DNA from: Dipteris shenzhenensis
Taxonomy: Eukaryota > Polypodiophyta > Polypodiopsida > Gleicheniales
DNA: 64,000 nt
Reading direction: 5' to 3' (one strand)
NCBI GenBank assembly: GCA_047967505.1
Contig: CM106540.1
This document shows, piece after piece, positions 12,001 through 24,300 of this stretch. Below the pieces are notes generated by a model. The model saw nothing but the letters and a program-made list of their open reading frames with translations. It had not been told where the DNA came from and did no database searches. The position numbers and the translations under genes were made by a program. The stretch's first letter is position 1. Each line of letters starts with the position of its first letter.

Positions 12001-12440
12001 CAGTTGCCTCAGAGCTCTGTGTGGAAGGGAAGAAGATAAAATGCAGCTCTCTCAGGCTAGAAATTGACAATCCTTTCTTTGCAAAAAATAAATAAATTGT
12101 CAATCTTTGCAATCTTTGATGAGTGCACAGGAGGCAGTTGCACGAGCTCTCTGGCGAAGTTGGGGAAGTGAAGATAAGGATAAGATAATACAGTTGTGTG
12201 AGCTCTCTCAGGCTATCAAATTGACAATCTTTGATCTGTGCAGTTGCATGAACTGTCTGGTGAAGTGAAGCTAATGCAGGAGCTTGAGCTCTCTCAGGCT
12301 ATCAAATTGACAATCGTTAATGAGGCAGTTTTATGAGCTGAAGAGAAGCTAATGCAGTTGCATGAGCTCTTACAGGCTACCAAATTGCCCACCTTTGATG
12401 GGTGCAAGGGAGGCAATTGCATGAGATCTCTGGAAGTGAA
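12001..12440. repeat. Degenerate repeats upstream of the X8 gene
   Basis: Two words alternate: AGTTGCATGAGCTCTCT (near 12,136, 12,193, 12,242, 12,356, 12,414) and CAGGCTATCAAATTGACAAT (near 12,053, 12,210, 12,294, 12,374). Spacing of the second word is 157, 84 and 80 bp. The copy nearest the gene overlaps the expected promoter region. Confidence 0.65.
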
Positions 12441-12449
12441 GATAAGATG

Positions 12450-13030
12450 AAGACTGAGTGCGAAAAAAGTACAGGTGTTTCTAACGTGTGCCTCTCTAGA
12501 TTGTGGGCAGATTTGTACTACTTTTTAAAGAGGCTACGCTCTGGCATATCGCCCGGTTCAAAAGATGGTACCACCAGCCTGCTCTCAGAAATCCAGATAA
12601 TCTCGGCACAGGAATCAAATCCAACGGACGAGAGCTAGCCATCCTTGTCATCCCCATCGATCTGGCCTTTTGTCCTTGCTTCATAACTCCAAAAGTCTGT
12701 CCCAGACTCTGCTTTTGTATATGGCTTCCTCAGTTCCGTCTGCCCCGTTTGCTTCAACGGTCGACTGCATCCTTATCACCCCACTCTCATTTACTATATG
12801 TGACATCGTCACCATCTTCCCAGCTAACGGCCGCCGCAACCTGTTGTTTGAAGCTCCCAGGGCTAATAAACGGCAGGAATTCGCCCCCTCCTCTCGAGCA
12901 AGGGCGCAAATTGCAATGGCATCTTATCTTACTATATGTTACTTCTTATATTCTTGTCTTCTCTCCTTACTATAACTTATCGTCTTCTTATCTTCTTATT
13001 CTTATCTTATCTTACTATATATTAAGGAGA
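12450..13030. other. No supported gene
   Basis: Open frames of up to 192 codons occur here on the plus strand, but they overlap in several phases, lack a recognisable domain and run into AT-rich simple sequence at 12,920-13,025. They are not annotated as genes. Confidence 0.4.
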
Positions 13031-13139
13031 GAAATGCCATACCTTGGGGAGGATATGGAGGTTAGGAAAGTGGCTCGGTAGAGGTTGAAGGAGAAAGTCT
13101 CGAGGTTTAGACTCCGGAGAGAAGAGGGCTTTCGCGAGA

Positions 13140-13700
13140 GTGCCACATGGCATAGGGCAGAGACTAGCACCAAGGGCACGATTGCCACCTAGTGGGGCGT
13201 GGGAGGACAAGGGTAGATGCATAAGTGCCAACTGGCGCCCTCGCGCAGGTGGCCAGAGGGGTTGAGTTAACAGAGTTCCACGTGGCATGGTGGTGAGGGT
13301 GGGGAGACGATGTGGCGCACTGCGCTGGCAAACCATGTCGCAGTGGTGCTAAGGGGCACACCACGTGGCACAGTGCAAACAGTCACAGATTGAGCAAGAC
13401 TAAGTGTGATACAGGTAGATCCAGGAGATATGTGGCGATACGGGAGATCACGAGACTGCGTGGCAGAGCGTCTAACAGCTTCTATGTGTTAGCAGCAAGT
13501 GGGTCCCGCACAGACAGCTGCACTTCTAAAGCGTCAACAGTCGAGAGTCCATGTGGCAATCAAGCAACGGGTGGCAGCGTTGAGCAACGGGTGGAGCATT
13601 GAGCAACAAAAACTTCCCGACAACGGCACGTGGCGAAGCGAGGCACAGGCCAGAGGACCTAACAAACACGTAGCGAGGCACGGGTTAGAGGGCCAGACGG
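13140..13700. repeat. Degenerate units carrying CACGTGGC-like cores
   Basis: The core NACGTGGC or a close variant recurs near 13,144, 13,277, 13,309, 13,363, 13,431, 13,469, 13,550, 13,628 and 13,670. It is usually followed by AT/CA and a GC-rich stretch, with intervals of about 40-80 bp. CACGTGGC matches the plant G-box/ABRE core. No gene start is visible next to it, so this is most likely a degraded GC-rich repeat. Confidence 0.5.
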
Positions 13701-13789
13701 GGGAAGTGGTGCCAGAGGCTCAAATGTGACATGCGACACTATACACAACGACATGACCGACTGCATGGACGCACGTGGAGGTTAAGCAA

Positions 13790-14013
13790 GAGATATAAAT
13801 ATAAATAAAATATATATTTATAAATAAATACATAAATATATATATATATATATACATATATATCAATATATAAGTATATAAATATATATAAATTACAAAA
13901 ATCAAATGCAACGAGTATGATATAATCTAATATATTATATATATTAGATATTATACTATATTTCTAAAAATATATAATATGCTATATATATAATTATATA
14001 TACTATAATAGGT

Positions 14014-14051
<38 letters not shown>

Positions 14052-14066
14052 CACATACATACATAC

Positions 14067-14097
<31 letters not shown>

Positions 14098-14102
14098 TAG
14101 AG

Positions 14103-14144
<42 letters not shown>

Positions 14145-14171
14145 GCTCGCAAGAAACATGCGATTGGGGGG

Positions 14172-14209
<38 letters not shown>

Positions 14210-14234
14210 TATGTACATAAAGATTATTATTTTT

Positions 14235-14289
<55 letters not shown>

Positions 14290-14299
14290 AAGAGGGAGG

Positions 14300-14341
<42 letters not shown>

Positions 14342-14391
14342 ATGGAGAGAGAAAGAGAAATAAGAGAGAGAGAGAGAGGGAGGGAGGCAGG

Positions 14392-14439
<48 letters not shown>

Positions 14440-14490
14440 TATACACATAAAGATTATTATTTATAGAGAGAGGAGAGAGAGATGGTTATG
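13790..14490. repeat. Compound microsatellites: (AT)n, (AC)n, (AG)n
   Basis: A/T-rich dinucleotide tracts fill 13,790-14,010, (AC)n is at about 14,020-14,046, (AT)n at 14,071-14,094, and long (AG)n blocks run from 14,118 to 14,440. They are separated by nearly identical GGTTATGTACATAAAGATTA words near 14,208, 14,438 and 14,483, which suggests duplication of a compound unit. Confidence 0.9.
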
Positions 14491-15320
14491 TATATAAAGA
14501 TTAGACAAGCCACCACAATACCAGGTTTTGGATTCTGAGTTCCACTTCCAGCCCTACCTCTCTTCTTCTTACTTCAGATAGCACATGATATGCCATGACA
14601 TGATATGATATGATATGACATGCTTTGTATTCGATTTTTGGTTGAGCTATTGAGCTCTTCTCTGAACCTGTTGAGCTATGTTCAAAGTGACCCCTTGTCT
14701 CGGTCCCTCTCTAAAGCTGACCCATAAATCTTGACCAAAGTAGAAGGGCTACTAGCCCAAGGCTAGCACATGAATTCTGAGAAGAAAATAGGCCTAACAT
14801 GTAACAAATGTCGAGAGAAGCATTTACCTCAAAAATTGATTTCGATCATACATTTGATGAGTTAAAGAGGCCTATTTCCTTAGGTGGTATTTACTTAAAA
14901 TTATGTTTTATTTAGATCAATATAATTCTAGATTGCAATCTATTCCATATATCAATGGACGCTGGACACAAACAACCTTTGTAATCATTTTTATCTTGCA
15001 AAACATGTATCCATTTCCTAGGCCTATGTAGGAGATTACATGAGCACAATACCCTAAGGGTAGGCCTAAGAGAGAATTTTGGGTATGAAGTGCCATTAGG
15101 GCAAAAATGAGATCAATGTTCTCTATGGAGTTCTCTTGTTCATGTGAGCTTGTAATTATGTTCTTCTGTGATCCATGTATGTTCTTTTCTGAGCAACTTC
15201 GTATGCCTTGCATCCCTTGCAACACGAATTGCAACCAATACTTTCCTTGATATTCTAGGCTTCTCAGTGACTAAACTCTTCCCCCATGTCTCCCATCTCA
15301 TTTTTCATACTTCTTTCACC
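14490..15320. other. Gene-free stretch
   Basis: A short ATGATATGATATGACATG pentamer-like repeat occurs at about 14,583-14,622. Otherwise only short frames without recognisable domains are present. Confidence 0.45.
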
Positions 15321-16140
15321 CAATTTATTACCTTTGAACCCAGTTCTAAGCCTTGCAACCCTTAGTATTACAAACCTTTTTATTTTCTTGCAATCCTTAA
15401 ACACTTTCTTGTGACCCTCTTAATGCAACTCAGCATCACATTTGCACATGAATTTGGCCATAGCCCATTATATGTTTTTATCAAACACGTGACATTGGTC
15501 ACGATCTAATCCTTAAATCCCCACTTGGACCCTTCTCCTTTAGCCTTAAATCCTTGCAATTAAAATTTATATGTCCTTTTAACCTTTTAATTCTTGAATC
15601 CCCTCTTGTATGCTTCTCCTTTACACTTAAATCCTTGCACTTAATATGGAAATAGTCCAACCAAAACTCAATTCATGCCTCTAAACCCTCTTAGCTCTAT
15701 GTAACTCTTAGTATTAGAAACCTTTTCATTTTCTTGCAATCCTTCAACACTTTCTTGTGCCCCTTTCTCACTTTCTTGCACTCATGGATTTTGCATTTCA
15801 ACTCTACATCGCATTTGCATATGAAGTTGGCCATAGACCATTATATGTTGTTATGAAACACATGAAGTCGGGCGTCGACCATAAATTTCTATCCTTTTCA
15901 CATTTCTAATTTGTAAATCCCCAATTGTACCCATCTCCTTTACCCTTAGATCCTTGCACTTAAAAGGACATTTCTATGTCCTTTTAGCTTTTTCATATAT
16001 AAATCTATTCTTGTACCCTTCTCCTTTACCCTTAAACTTAATATGGAAATACTCCACCCAACTTAATGAAAATAGTCCACCCAAAGCTCATTTTGTGCCT
16101 ATAAACTCTCTTTGCTCTTGCGCAATCACAAACTCCCTAC
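15320..16140. repeat. Tandem duplication with period of about 345 bp
   Basis: A block starting TTAGTATTACAAACCTTTT at about 15,363 recurs at about 15,708. Both contain CTTGCAATCCTT, ACACTTTCTTGTG, GCATTTGCATATGAAGTTGG-like and CATTATATGTT words in the same order. A third partial copy (ACTTAATATGGAAATA...) ends near 16,140. No ORF spans the copies. Confidence 0.65.
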
Positions 16141-16349
16141 TTGAGGACAATGTTGCATCTTGAACAAGTGCCTTACTAACTGGAGCTTTTACTCCTTGCA
16201 AATGGATTTTTGGATTTGGGGAGAGCAAGAGAGAAGGGTTAGAAAAGAAGGTTTTATTGAGAGGAAAAACCCAAAAAATGGACAAACATCATCACAAAAC
16301 ATCAACTAAATGTTAGGGTGAGTGAAATTATGTCTAAGAAACTACAGTC

Positions 16350-17860
16350 ACGGGTCACTTGATCTGCACTTTAGATAGATTAGATTCAGAGAAGATTGCA
16401 AACGACTATAAGTACTCGTAACTAATGTTTCTACTAGTCCCATTTGCATCTTCTCTAGCTTCACATTTCCTTTGAGAGCCGTAGCAAAGCAATCTTGAAA
16501 TTTGGCGGAGTTCCTTAGTGACATTTCACAAGGGGGTCTTGAGCTTGTTGAGCTTGCCTCGAATGGAGCCAAGGATTCTTCCGGAGCTCTGTTCTACTCC
16601 AGGTAGAGAGCTTTGTGGTGGAGAGAGTCTCGGTCCAAGCCTCCCACCTAGAGCAGCTCCTTGCGCAGCTGCTAGTGCTGGTTGCATGACATTCCACTGC
16701 TGAAGTTGGGGAGCTAGCGCTTTCCCATAGTGTCCCCGCGTGTTGCTGCTGACTTGCTATCCACCGGTTCCAACCTGTTGCACTGACCCCAAACCTGCTA
16801 GGCAAGAGAGAATCGATAAAAGATGCAGAGCTGGAAGAAATCAGTGGGTTCTTTGGGATTTGACATTTGCAGGCTACCGGCTAAAACCCTTCCAGCAGCC
16901 CAGGCTGGGTAGGTAAAGCCCATTTCGCCTGTGCTAGTTTGGCGATGGAATGCCATCATTAACTCTCCTCCAACATTGCAAAGCAGCATGGGAGTCTGGG
17001 ACATTTCCCGTTTGCTGCTAGTAGCATTGTGCTACTGCTCATTTGGCTATGTGGCCATCTTTGACCTCCACGTAGAGCATTCGCTAAGATGGTGAACTCC
17101 AAAAATGCGTGGGCGGGTTGGGAATCCTCTCATTCCATTATGATGGATGCTTCTCCAAGTATTAGTACTAGTCTAAGGCTAGGTGTGATGGGAAATCGGG
17201 ATGTGGTCTCTTTGAGAAGTAACACAACTGATGCGGACACAATAAATGACAAAACCCGGCCACCCCCTCCATGGACTTCCAATGCTCATTGTCTCCACAC
17301 CAATGTCTCTCTAAGGCAGGTGAACTTGTTTTCAATAGGCCTACAAACCTCATCTTTCCCTCCAGTGGTTGGTGGTTCTTGCTCCATGCTTCTGTTAGAG
17401 AGCTAGCTAAGGAATTGACTCCACCATTTACACCGTCACTTGGCTGTCCTGATGGCGAATCCTTGTGACCGTCCAGGTTTCCTATGAGCCCAAACAAAGG
17501 ACCTTGTGTGCTCAGCCCTGAAGGGTGCGCCTTCTTTCATTTCATCTTCTTGGTCCATTACTGAGCCCCCCCTTCATGCCACCCCATCGGTTTGATTTGT
17601 AAGGTCCTGCTATTCACCCTGCTTTGTTCATTGCAAGCCACTCCTCAACCAAGTGGACCGTTAGTGAGCTGCTCCATGACTGCCAGTCTCATTGTTCAGC
17701 CACTTCTCCCTGCCTCTGCTTCACTAACACGCTTGTCCCAGTCATACTCTGCATTGTGTTATAACTCAAAATACCTTTTCTTTCCCACAAGGAAAAAGAA
17801 GGAAAATGTCACAAAGCAGGACACATATGGTTCTGGATCTTTGGAATCGAATTAACACCT
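16350..17860 (-). other. Possible decayed coding sequence, minus strand
   Basis: Several minus-strand stretches read like protein but change phase and contain stops. One near 16,560-16,740 includes ALGGRLGPRLSPPQSSLPG and SSGRILGSIRGKLNKLKTPL and ends at a stop. Another at 17,168-17,497 includes GQPSDGVNGGVNSLASSLTE. GC content is higher than the flanks. This could be a pseudogene or unresolved 3' exons or UTR related to the gene ending at 17,967. No family was recognised. Confidence 0.22.
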
Positions 17861-17966
17861 AGTTACACTTACAAAGCATTATATAACATCATAAATTGTA
17901 TGCAATCTAACACACACAAAAAGTTTAACCTCTTAACAATGAGATGTAAAGTTTTTTGAGCAATGC

Positions 17967-18350
17967 TTATTGCTGAACGGTGTTCATATTTTGGCCATTA
18001 GCTTTCACCAATGAAGAACCTTTATTTTCAGTTTTAAAAGTTTTCTCTGAGATGGCATCACCCTGTTGCTGGGTCAGATGCGGAATTCCCATGTTGCCAT
18101 GCCAGGGCTTTGCAGCAAGTTTCAAAATTATTTGTTGCATGCTTGGATCTAAATCTGATGCATTTATCATTGTGTGGGCACCTGTTTGAGGATTATAATA
18201 GAATATCAATCCCATTTCTGACAGAGCATCCAATCTGGTAAACTGACTGGTGAAATCATATGTCGGAGCTCGCATCGTTTGTCCCTGTGCATGCTGTTTC
18301 TCTGCCCAATTTTTTGTCCTCCAGAATTGCAACTGTTTTTGAAGTTTTCT
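17967..18350 (-). CDS. Terminal exon of the unrecognised gene; WW-like segment
   Basis: The acceptor CTTCTGTTTGCAG ends at 18,351 and the frame is open for 127 codons to TAA at 17,967-17,969. It begins RKLQKQLQFWRTKNWAEKQ, a basic helical segment, followed by LSEMGLIFYYNPQTGAHT, which resembles the central strand of a WW domain (aromatic pair, then N-P-x-T-G). The expected first Trp and last Pro of a WW domain are not evident, so WW is only a suggestion. The C terminus is Gln/Asn-rich. Phase 0 matches the exon at 23,218-23,289. Confidence 0.65.
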   Translation of the reverse strand, partial: RKLQKQLQFWRTKNWAEKQHAQGQTMRAPTYDFTSQFTRLDALSEMGLIFYYNPQTGAHTMINASDLDPSMQQIILKLAAKPWHGNMGIPHLTQQQGDAISEKTFKTENKGSSLVKANGQNMNTVQQ

Positions 18351-21300
18351 CTGCAAACAGAAGCAAATTTTAATTATCTGAATATAAAAAAGCTCAAGTT
18401 CAAGCATCTTAAACTTTAACAAATATGGAACTAGAATCACTGACAATGCTTCCAAACTCTAGCATCAATGGTGCACATATATTGTAAAAAATTGGAGATG
18501 GAGAGGAGAGAAGGAGTGACAAAAGCAGGCACACACATCGAATGACCTATAGAAGTACCAGTCCCTGTGTCCTCAGTATGACTAACTCTCAATGAAGGTC
18601 TCGAGTTCTATGAGTTATCCTGGAAATGCCTTGGTGCTTCAGTCTGCTTGGTGATCCTCAGAGAAACAATGAACAGGTTGAACTTCTTCCTTTTTGGTTT
18701 GATGTCAAATGGAATGATAGGAAATATCAAATAGCTTTGCCTTCCCATGATATTTTGGATTCTTTGCTAAAGCTATTGCACTCATGTTATCATAATAACT
18801 TTCTTGTGGACTAAACCGAGCTCCCCTAGAAGCATTCAGAAACATATTGCTTCACAAGCACACTTGGATAAAACGATATACTCTACTTATATTGTTATGT
18901 ATTGCGTCTTGCTTGACCATCCTAGCAATGCTGATTGAGCATGAATGTAAACAAAATTGTTGATTTTGCCTCTTTATCTCAACCCCAATCTGCATCACAA
19001 AATCCTATGAGGTGGGGTTTTTGACTTGTATCCTTCAAATATCACAATTGATGGTCCATTGTACCTTTGATGACTTAAAAGATGCTCTTCAACAGCTTCC
19101 AGTGATCTAGGACAACCTCATCCATGGGTAAGGCTGCATCAATCTACTCAATTCTCCTTCCTCTTCCTTTGAGGTGACTAACCATCCAAAATCTGTGTTC
19201 TTTCGGAAGGCTTTTAAAGCCTTCCAAAGAGCTCACAGAGGAAGCAGCAGGCGACTATACTATGTGCATCTTCCATGCCACAACAATCCCCTCAATCCAA
19301 TTGCAAACAATGGTTGAGTGTTGGAATATGAAGCCAAAGTGAGTCAAAAATGTGTCTTCTAGGTGGTGTTTTATAGTCTAGTGAGTCCTAGACATGCCAC
19401 GTGTCATATTGGGAGATATCCCATAGACATTGTGACTTTCTAGAGTCTAGTGTCACACTATATAGTATTGTACTTGTCTAGTGTCTATTACAACAGTCAA
19501 CATCAAGCTATCGATACATTGTGAGTATTTTGGTTATTGCCTTGCACTTGTACTTTCTTTTCTTTCCATTCTGCCTTTCATTATGCTTTCCATATTTCCA
19601 TTCCGTTCCTAGCTAGCTTCCATATCTCTTTATATGATATCAGAGCCTTCCTTCCTAGCCCTTTCCTTCCTCCTTGCTTCTCCATGAGGTAGAGGGTGGC
19701 CGGAAAGAGAAGCTGCCCTCTCTTCTCTTGGAGGAGCTCCCTTCCCTACTCCTCTCCATTGAAGGCTTCATCAATATTGGGATTCTCCTCCAACGTTGTC
19801 TTCTCCAACTTGATCTTCTGCCACCTCTCTTCCCTTTCCTTCGTGAGCTCTTCTCCTTCCTTCAGCTACAAAGACGTCTTGGAGTGGTGCTGTTTCTGTT
19901 GCTCTCTCTGTTACCTGCGGAGGATGTGACGCTTCTATCTGGATCTGGAATCAGAATCACCACTTTGTGTCTTCATGAAAGTTGTAGAGGACCTTGATTA
20001 CTACAATTTTTATTATTACATCATTGCAATCTGAGTTTTCTATGAAAAGATATAGCTCTTGCAAAAAGTGACGAAAATTATTCCTACGTGCGGATTTTGT
20101 TCTTGAGTTCACGGGATGATAGTTTCTAGCCTACTGTCACTATCTTCATCTCCACCTCCATCTTTTGCTGCTCCAGTTGGTGCCCATGAAGCTAAGCTAT
20201 AGCTGCCCACGTAGCTTCTCTTGCTGTCCACGTAGCTATCCTCTCTGCCTGCCATCTAGCTGCGCACACTGCTTCTAGCTGCCCATGCTGCTACTCCTGT
20301 TGCTCACGCTTCTCTTGTTGCCCACGAAGCTCTATCTTCTCACCATTTGAACTGCCACATTGCACACCTCATCCGCCTTCTATAACGGTATGTAGACTCC
20401 ACACTAATTTGCAGCAAGAAGATAAAGAAAAATGATCTTGATGTGAGGTACGGTTACTTCTCGGCTTCTCCGATTACTTCTCTGATTGCCCGTGGTGCTA
20501 GGCTTGCATATTGAGTGGCTCTACTAGTCCTTATGGCACCTCTAGCCTCTACATCGACTTTTTGGCTACTTTCCATCTTCTATTTTGAGAGTCATGCCAT
20601 GACCGCTCCATGTAGCTACCCCATGGACTTCACCGATAGGGCATCCATGCCTAGTGCTTCATCGACATCGTCATCGGCTCCCAGGGATGTGCACACATGT
20701 GCAGTGGCTACTTCGAGGACATCTCTTATTCCTACAAGCTCTATTTTTATTATTCCTGCAGCTTGATGTATTTTGGGGTCCTCTGCCCTGGGTAGTCCCC
20801 CTAAATTGAGTGTTTGGTTGTCATTGAGTCTAAAGGTCCTCTGCCTTGGATAGTCCTCCTAAAAAGATGTATTGGTTTTCCTATTTTGGTGTGTGGCTTC
20901 CTAACATGTCCTGTTATGAAGCCAAGGGGTGATGTACTGTGGGAGCCATGTATTGGCATTGATAGGTCTATTTGTTTATCAGGCCTGGCTTGAGAGTTCC
21001 AAGATGTTGGTGCATTGATCTCCTAGACCTCTGAGTTGATCATGCATCCATGCATGATGAGCCTCAGAGCCATGCTAGATGAGCTTTCTATGTTATGCTC
21101 ACTAGCCTTTGAGCCATGCTCACTTGCCTATGAGATTGTGTGGGAGCCATGTCTAGTTCTAGATCAGCATGCACAGTTTTGATAACCGTCATTGTCATGT
21201 TCTGTTATTAGTTCCATTTCAGTAGTCTCTCACCTTGCCTTCATGGGGGGGTGTTGGAATATGAAGCCAAAGTGAGTCAAAAATGTGTGTTCTAGGTGGT

Positions 21301-24300
21301 CTAGGTGGTGTTTTATAGTCTAGTGAGTCCTACGTGTCATATTGGGAGATATCCCATAGACATTGTGAGCATTTTTGTTATTGCCTTGCACTTGTACTTT
21401 CTTTCCTTTCCATTCTGCCTTTCATTATGCTTTCCATATTTCCATTCCGTTCCTAGCTAGCTTCCATGTCTCTTCATTGAGACCATCACTCAATCACGCT
21501 TCTAGCTCCTAATTGGGTACAAGGTATATCTTAGAAGCCTAGAACTAAGGCTCTTATACAAAAAACTCAAATACAATCATTTTGGGGGGGACTACCTAGG
21601 GCAAAGAACCCTTACTGACACATACACGTAAAAGCATCAAAATGCCCAAATCATGTCTACTTCGTTTAGAGAAATATATTTCATTACTATGGCTGTATGC
21701 TCTTTGGATTTGGGCACTATCCCTTGATTATTTCGATCTGTGAAGATAATTACTGCGGTATTATCTTTGATAATGCAGAGCACTTCGAACATTATGAGCT
21801 TGAAATCTTTCTACTCAGTAACTCCAGCTTTCTTTGGAAGATCATCCTTGACAAAGCATCCAATTAGCACTTGCAATAAAGCTTCAATAGGTGAGAATCC
21901 ACCTTTGATGATAAGAAGGCTCTACAATTCTGGATTTCCAAGCATTTCTTGAGCAGGTACTTCATGTTCAAACATCACGTTGTAAGTAGGTGCTATTATC
22001 AGAAAACCTTGCTTGGTCGAAAGCTTGATTAACAAGTTGTGAGTAATTTTAGGCACAACGTCTGGCTCCCCTAACAAAATGAACTAAATCTCTAGGCTTC
22101 CTCAGTGTTGCAGAATTGGGAACGGCAGGCATTCCGCCACCGTCGCATAAGCTCTATTTACTCGAGGCATCCCTAAATTAGTATATGCCATTCCATTCTC
22201 ACAATTTTCTTGCACGTGAGTAGATATTGAACCCTACTCTCCCACATTGATTGCAGAGATATGCGTGTTGAAGAAGAGAAAATAGTGAAAAGTGAGGGCC
22301 TTAGTTTGACAGATGAGAACGAGGTGCCAGACGAATGTTGGTGATGATGATATGGGTGATGCTGGTGCCATGGCCATTCCTGTGGACGAGGAAGTTGCAT
22401 TACGCTTGTTGCTCACTAGATTCACTTTGAGCTCGTTGCACAGTCAAAAGGCTTTAGTGCAGCAGCTACACGATTAATGTTAAAGAAAGAGAAAGGCTTT
22501 AGTGCAGCGGCTACATGATTAAAATTTAAAAAATAGAACGCTCCATTACTATTGAAGCCACGAAAAAAATCTTCCTCTTGGAAGTAATTATGACCTACAT
22601 CTACAAGTTGCAGTTTGAGACTGGCATTGCCAGCAGCATCTAGGAAGCTGACAGCTAAGGAATCACTGAAGTTGCTGGCACACCATCTTTCGAACCCGCT
22701 TCAGTACTTTCAAGAGAACTCGATCATGCAGATATGGTGAGAGAGAGAGAGAGATGGAAGCAAGGAGGTGGAGAGATTCAGAGGCAAAGCTGAGGAAAAG
22801 TATACTTATTGATGTTGATGGAAGAGAGAGCAAAGTACAAGCCTCATCTTATAGGCTGGGGAAAGCCTTATCTTCCCACACACACATCACAGGTGATGTC
22901 AAGCGAGAGAATCTCACTGACATCATAAGTGAGTCCCCACACAAATCAGATCATGTCATATCCAATCCAAAACGTCAAGTGACCCTTCAAACTCAAACAA
23001 AGTAGAACCTAGTTCACACAACTTGGCTCTGAAATACCCAAAAGTTTAAATGTAGCTTCTTAATAATGATTTTTAAATATTTTTCTTAAAAGTACATCCA
23101 AGAAAAAACATGTTATAAAAATCTACAACATTCTGTATATTTTTTACTGCTGTATACTGTCTATGAATCTAAGCAAACATAAAATCATAAAATGGAAACC
23201 TGAGAGGATCCACTTACCACATCTTCGACAAGCTTCTTGACATCTAGCGACTCGGAAACAGAAGTTAAAAATGGATCTCGATTGCAATCCTGTTGATAGA
23301 ACACAATTTTAAGAGACCTCATATATGCTCATGGGTATCCTCCACTTATTATGATTTCTTCTTTAGCATGAAAGAAAATAAAAAATTATTTAGCAAACAT
23401 TTCACTTGATAGAGCAGTGAGATAATGCCATGGACTTATATATGACAGGTATTCGTGATACTTTTCATGGCTGATGATTATCAAGGGGAATGATGGAAAA
23501 AGGTACTTTCTATAGGATCATTGACTATCTTATTGGACCTTTGATTAAAGAGGATGGATCCTCATAGGAGTAGCTAACAAGGATACCAATCGGGAGAAAT
23601 GAGACCTCGCTGACCTAGGACATAGTGTGCACACGTGCGATGGAGTCAATGCTGGTCTCATGATAAAAGACATCAAAACTATGTGGATCACTTATAAGTT
23701 TTGTAAGATTTTGTAGAGAAAGCCAGGGGGGGCACTTCTATTTCAGTTTCGTAGTCGGTTCTCCCCTTAGTTGTTGGACACGGAGTCATTATTCCCTCTA
23801 GAGCTTAGTGGATTATTCTTTTGATTGGAGGGCGTAAGGTTGGTTTCCTTAACCTGTATGCCTCCAACATTAGAGGGGAACGTGTCCTTATGTGGAAGAC
23901 TTTGCTCTCCTGGGCCCCCATTATGGATTCATGGGTGATTGGAGGTGACTTTAACATGGTCGAGTTACTATCAGACAAAAAAGGGGGTAGAGAAGGCGGA
24001 CTTCACTCTTTGGAGAGAGCAGCTTGGGATGCCTTCCTTTTTCACTTCTGTGGCAAAGATACTTGGTGTGATGATGCCTTTCTTATTCAACCATAGTCCC
24101 TCCTGTTCTCTTGGTCGAACAGGAGGCAGCAGATGCCTATTCATGCACGCATTGACAGATTCTATGTAGATGACTGGGCACTAGACAGAGGTGGATCGGT
24201 ATGCATTGCTGCTGGGGTTTCCACTTCAGACCACTTTCCTGTTGTGCTGGCTATCTCAGAGCCTCACTTGAGAGGCCGGTCTGCCAGCATCAGGATTCCA

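Larger units (their letters stand above)
19319..21476 (+). mobile_element. Non-autonomous LTR retrotransposon A1, copia-type priming
   Basis: The 5' LTR is 19,319-19,632 (TGTTGG...TTA, with the terminal CA mutated). The primer site TGATATCAGAGCC at 19,635-19,647 is complementary to initiator-Met tRNA apart from one change from TGGTATCAGAGCC. A polypurine tract CATGGGGGGG lies just before the 3' LTR at 21,252-21,476 (TGTTGG...TCTTCA). The 5-bp target duplication TTGAG is at 19,314-19,318 and 21,477-21,481. The 1.6-kb interior has no gag, protease, integrase or RT, so it must borrow proteins. It sits in an intron of the minus-strand gene, in antisense orientation. The 3' LTR lacks about 90 bp present in the 5' LTR; the missing piece is bounded by a repeated CATTGTGA. 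Confidence 0.88.

Noticed and set aside
12503-13081. 192-codon plus-strand ORF
   Set aside because: No domain, competing overlapping frames, and its last third is AT-rich simple sequence.
14069-14446. Ser/Leu-rich minus-strand ORFs
   Set aside because: They are translations of (AG)n and (AT)n microsatellites.
19674-19997. Leu-rich ORF inside element A1 as a coding gene
   Set aside because: It lies in the leader after the primer site, is not preserved in element B, and has no domain.
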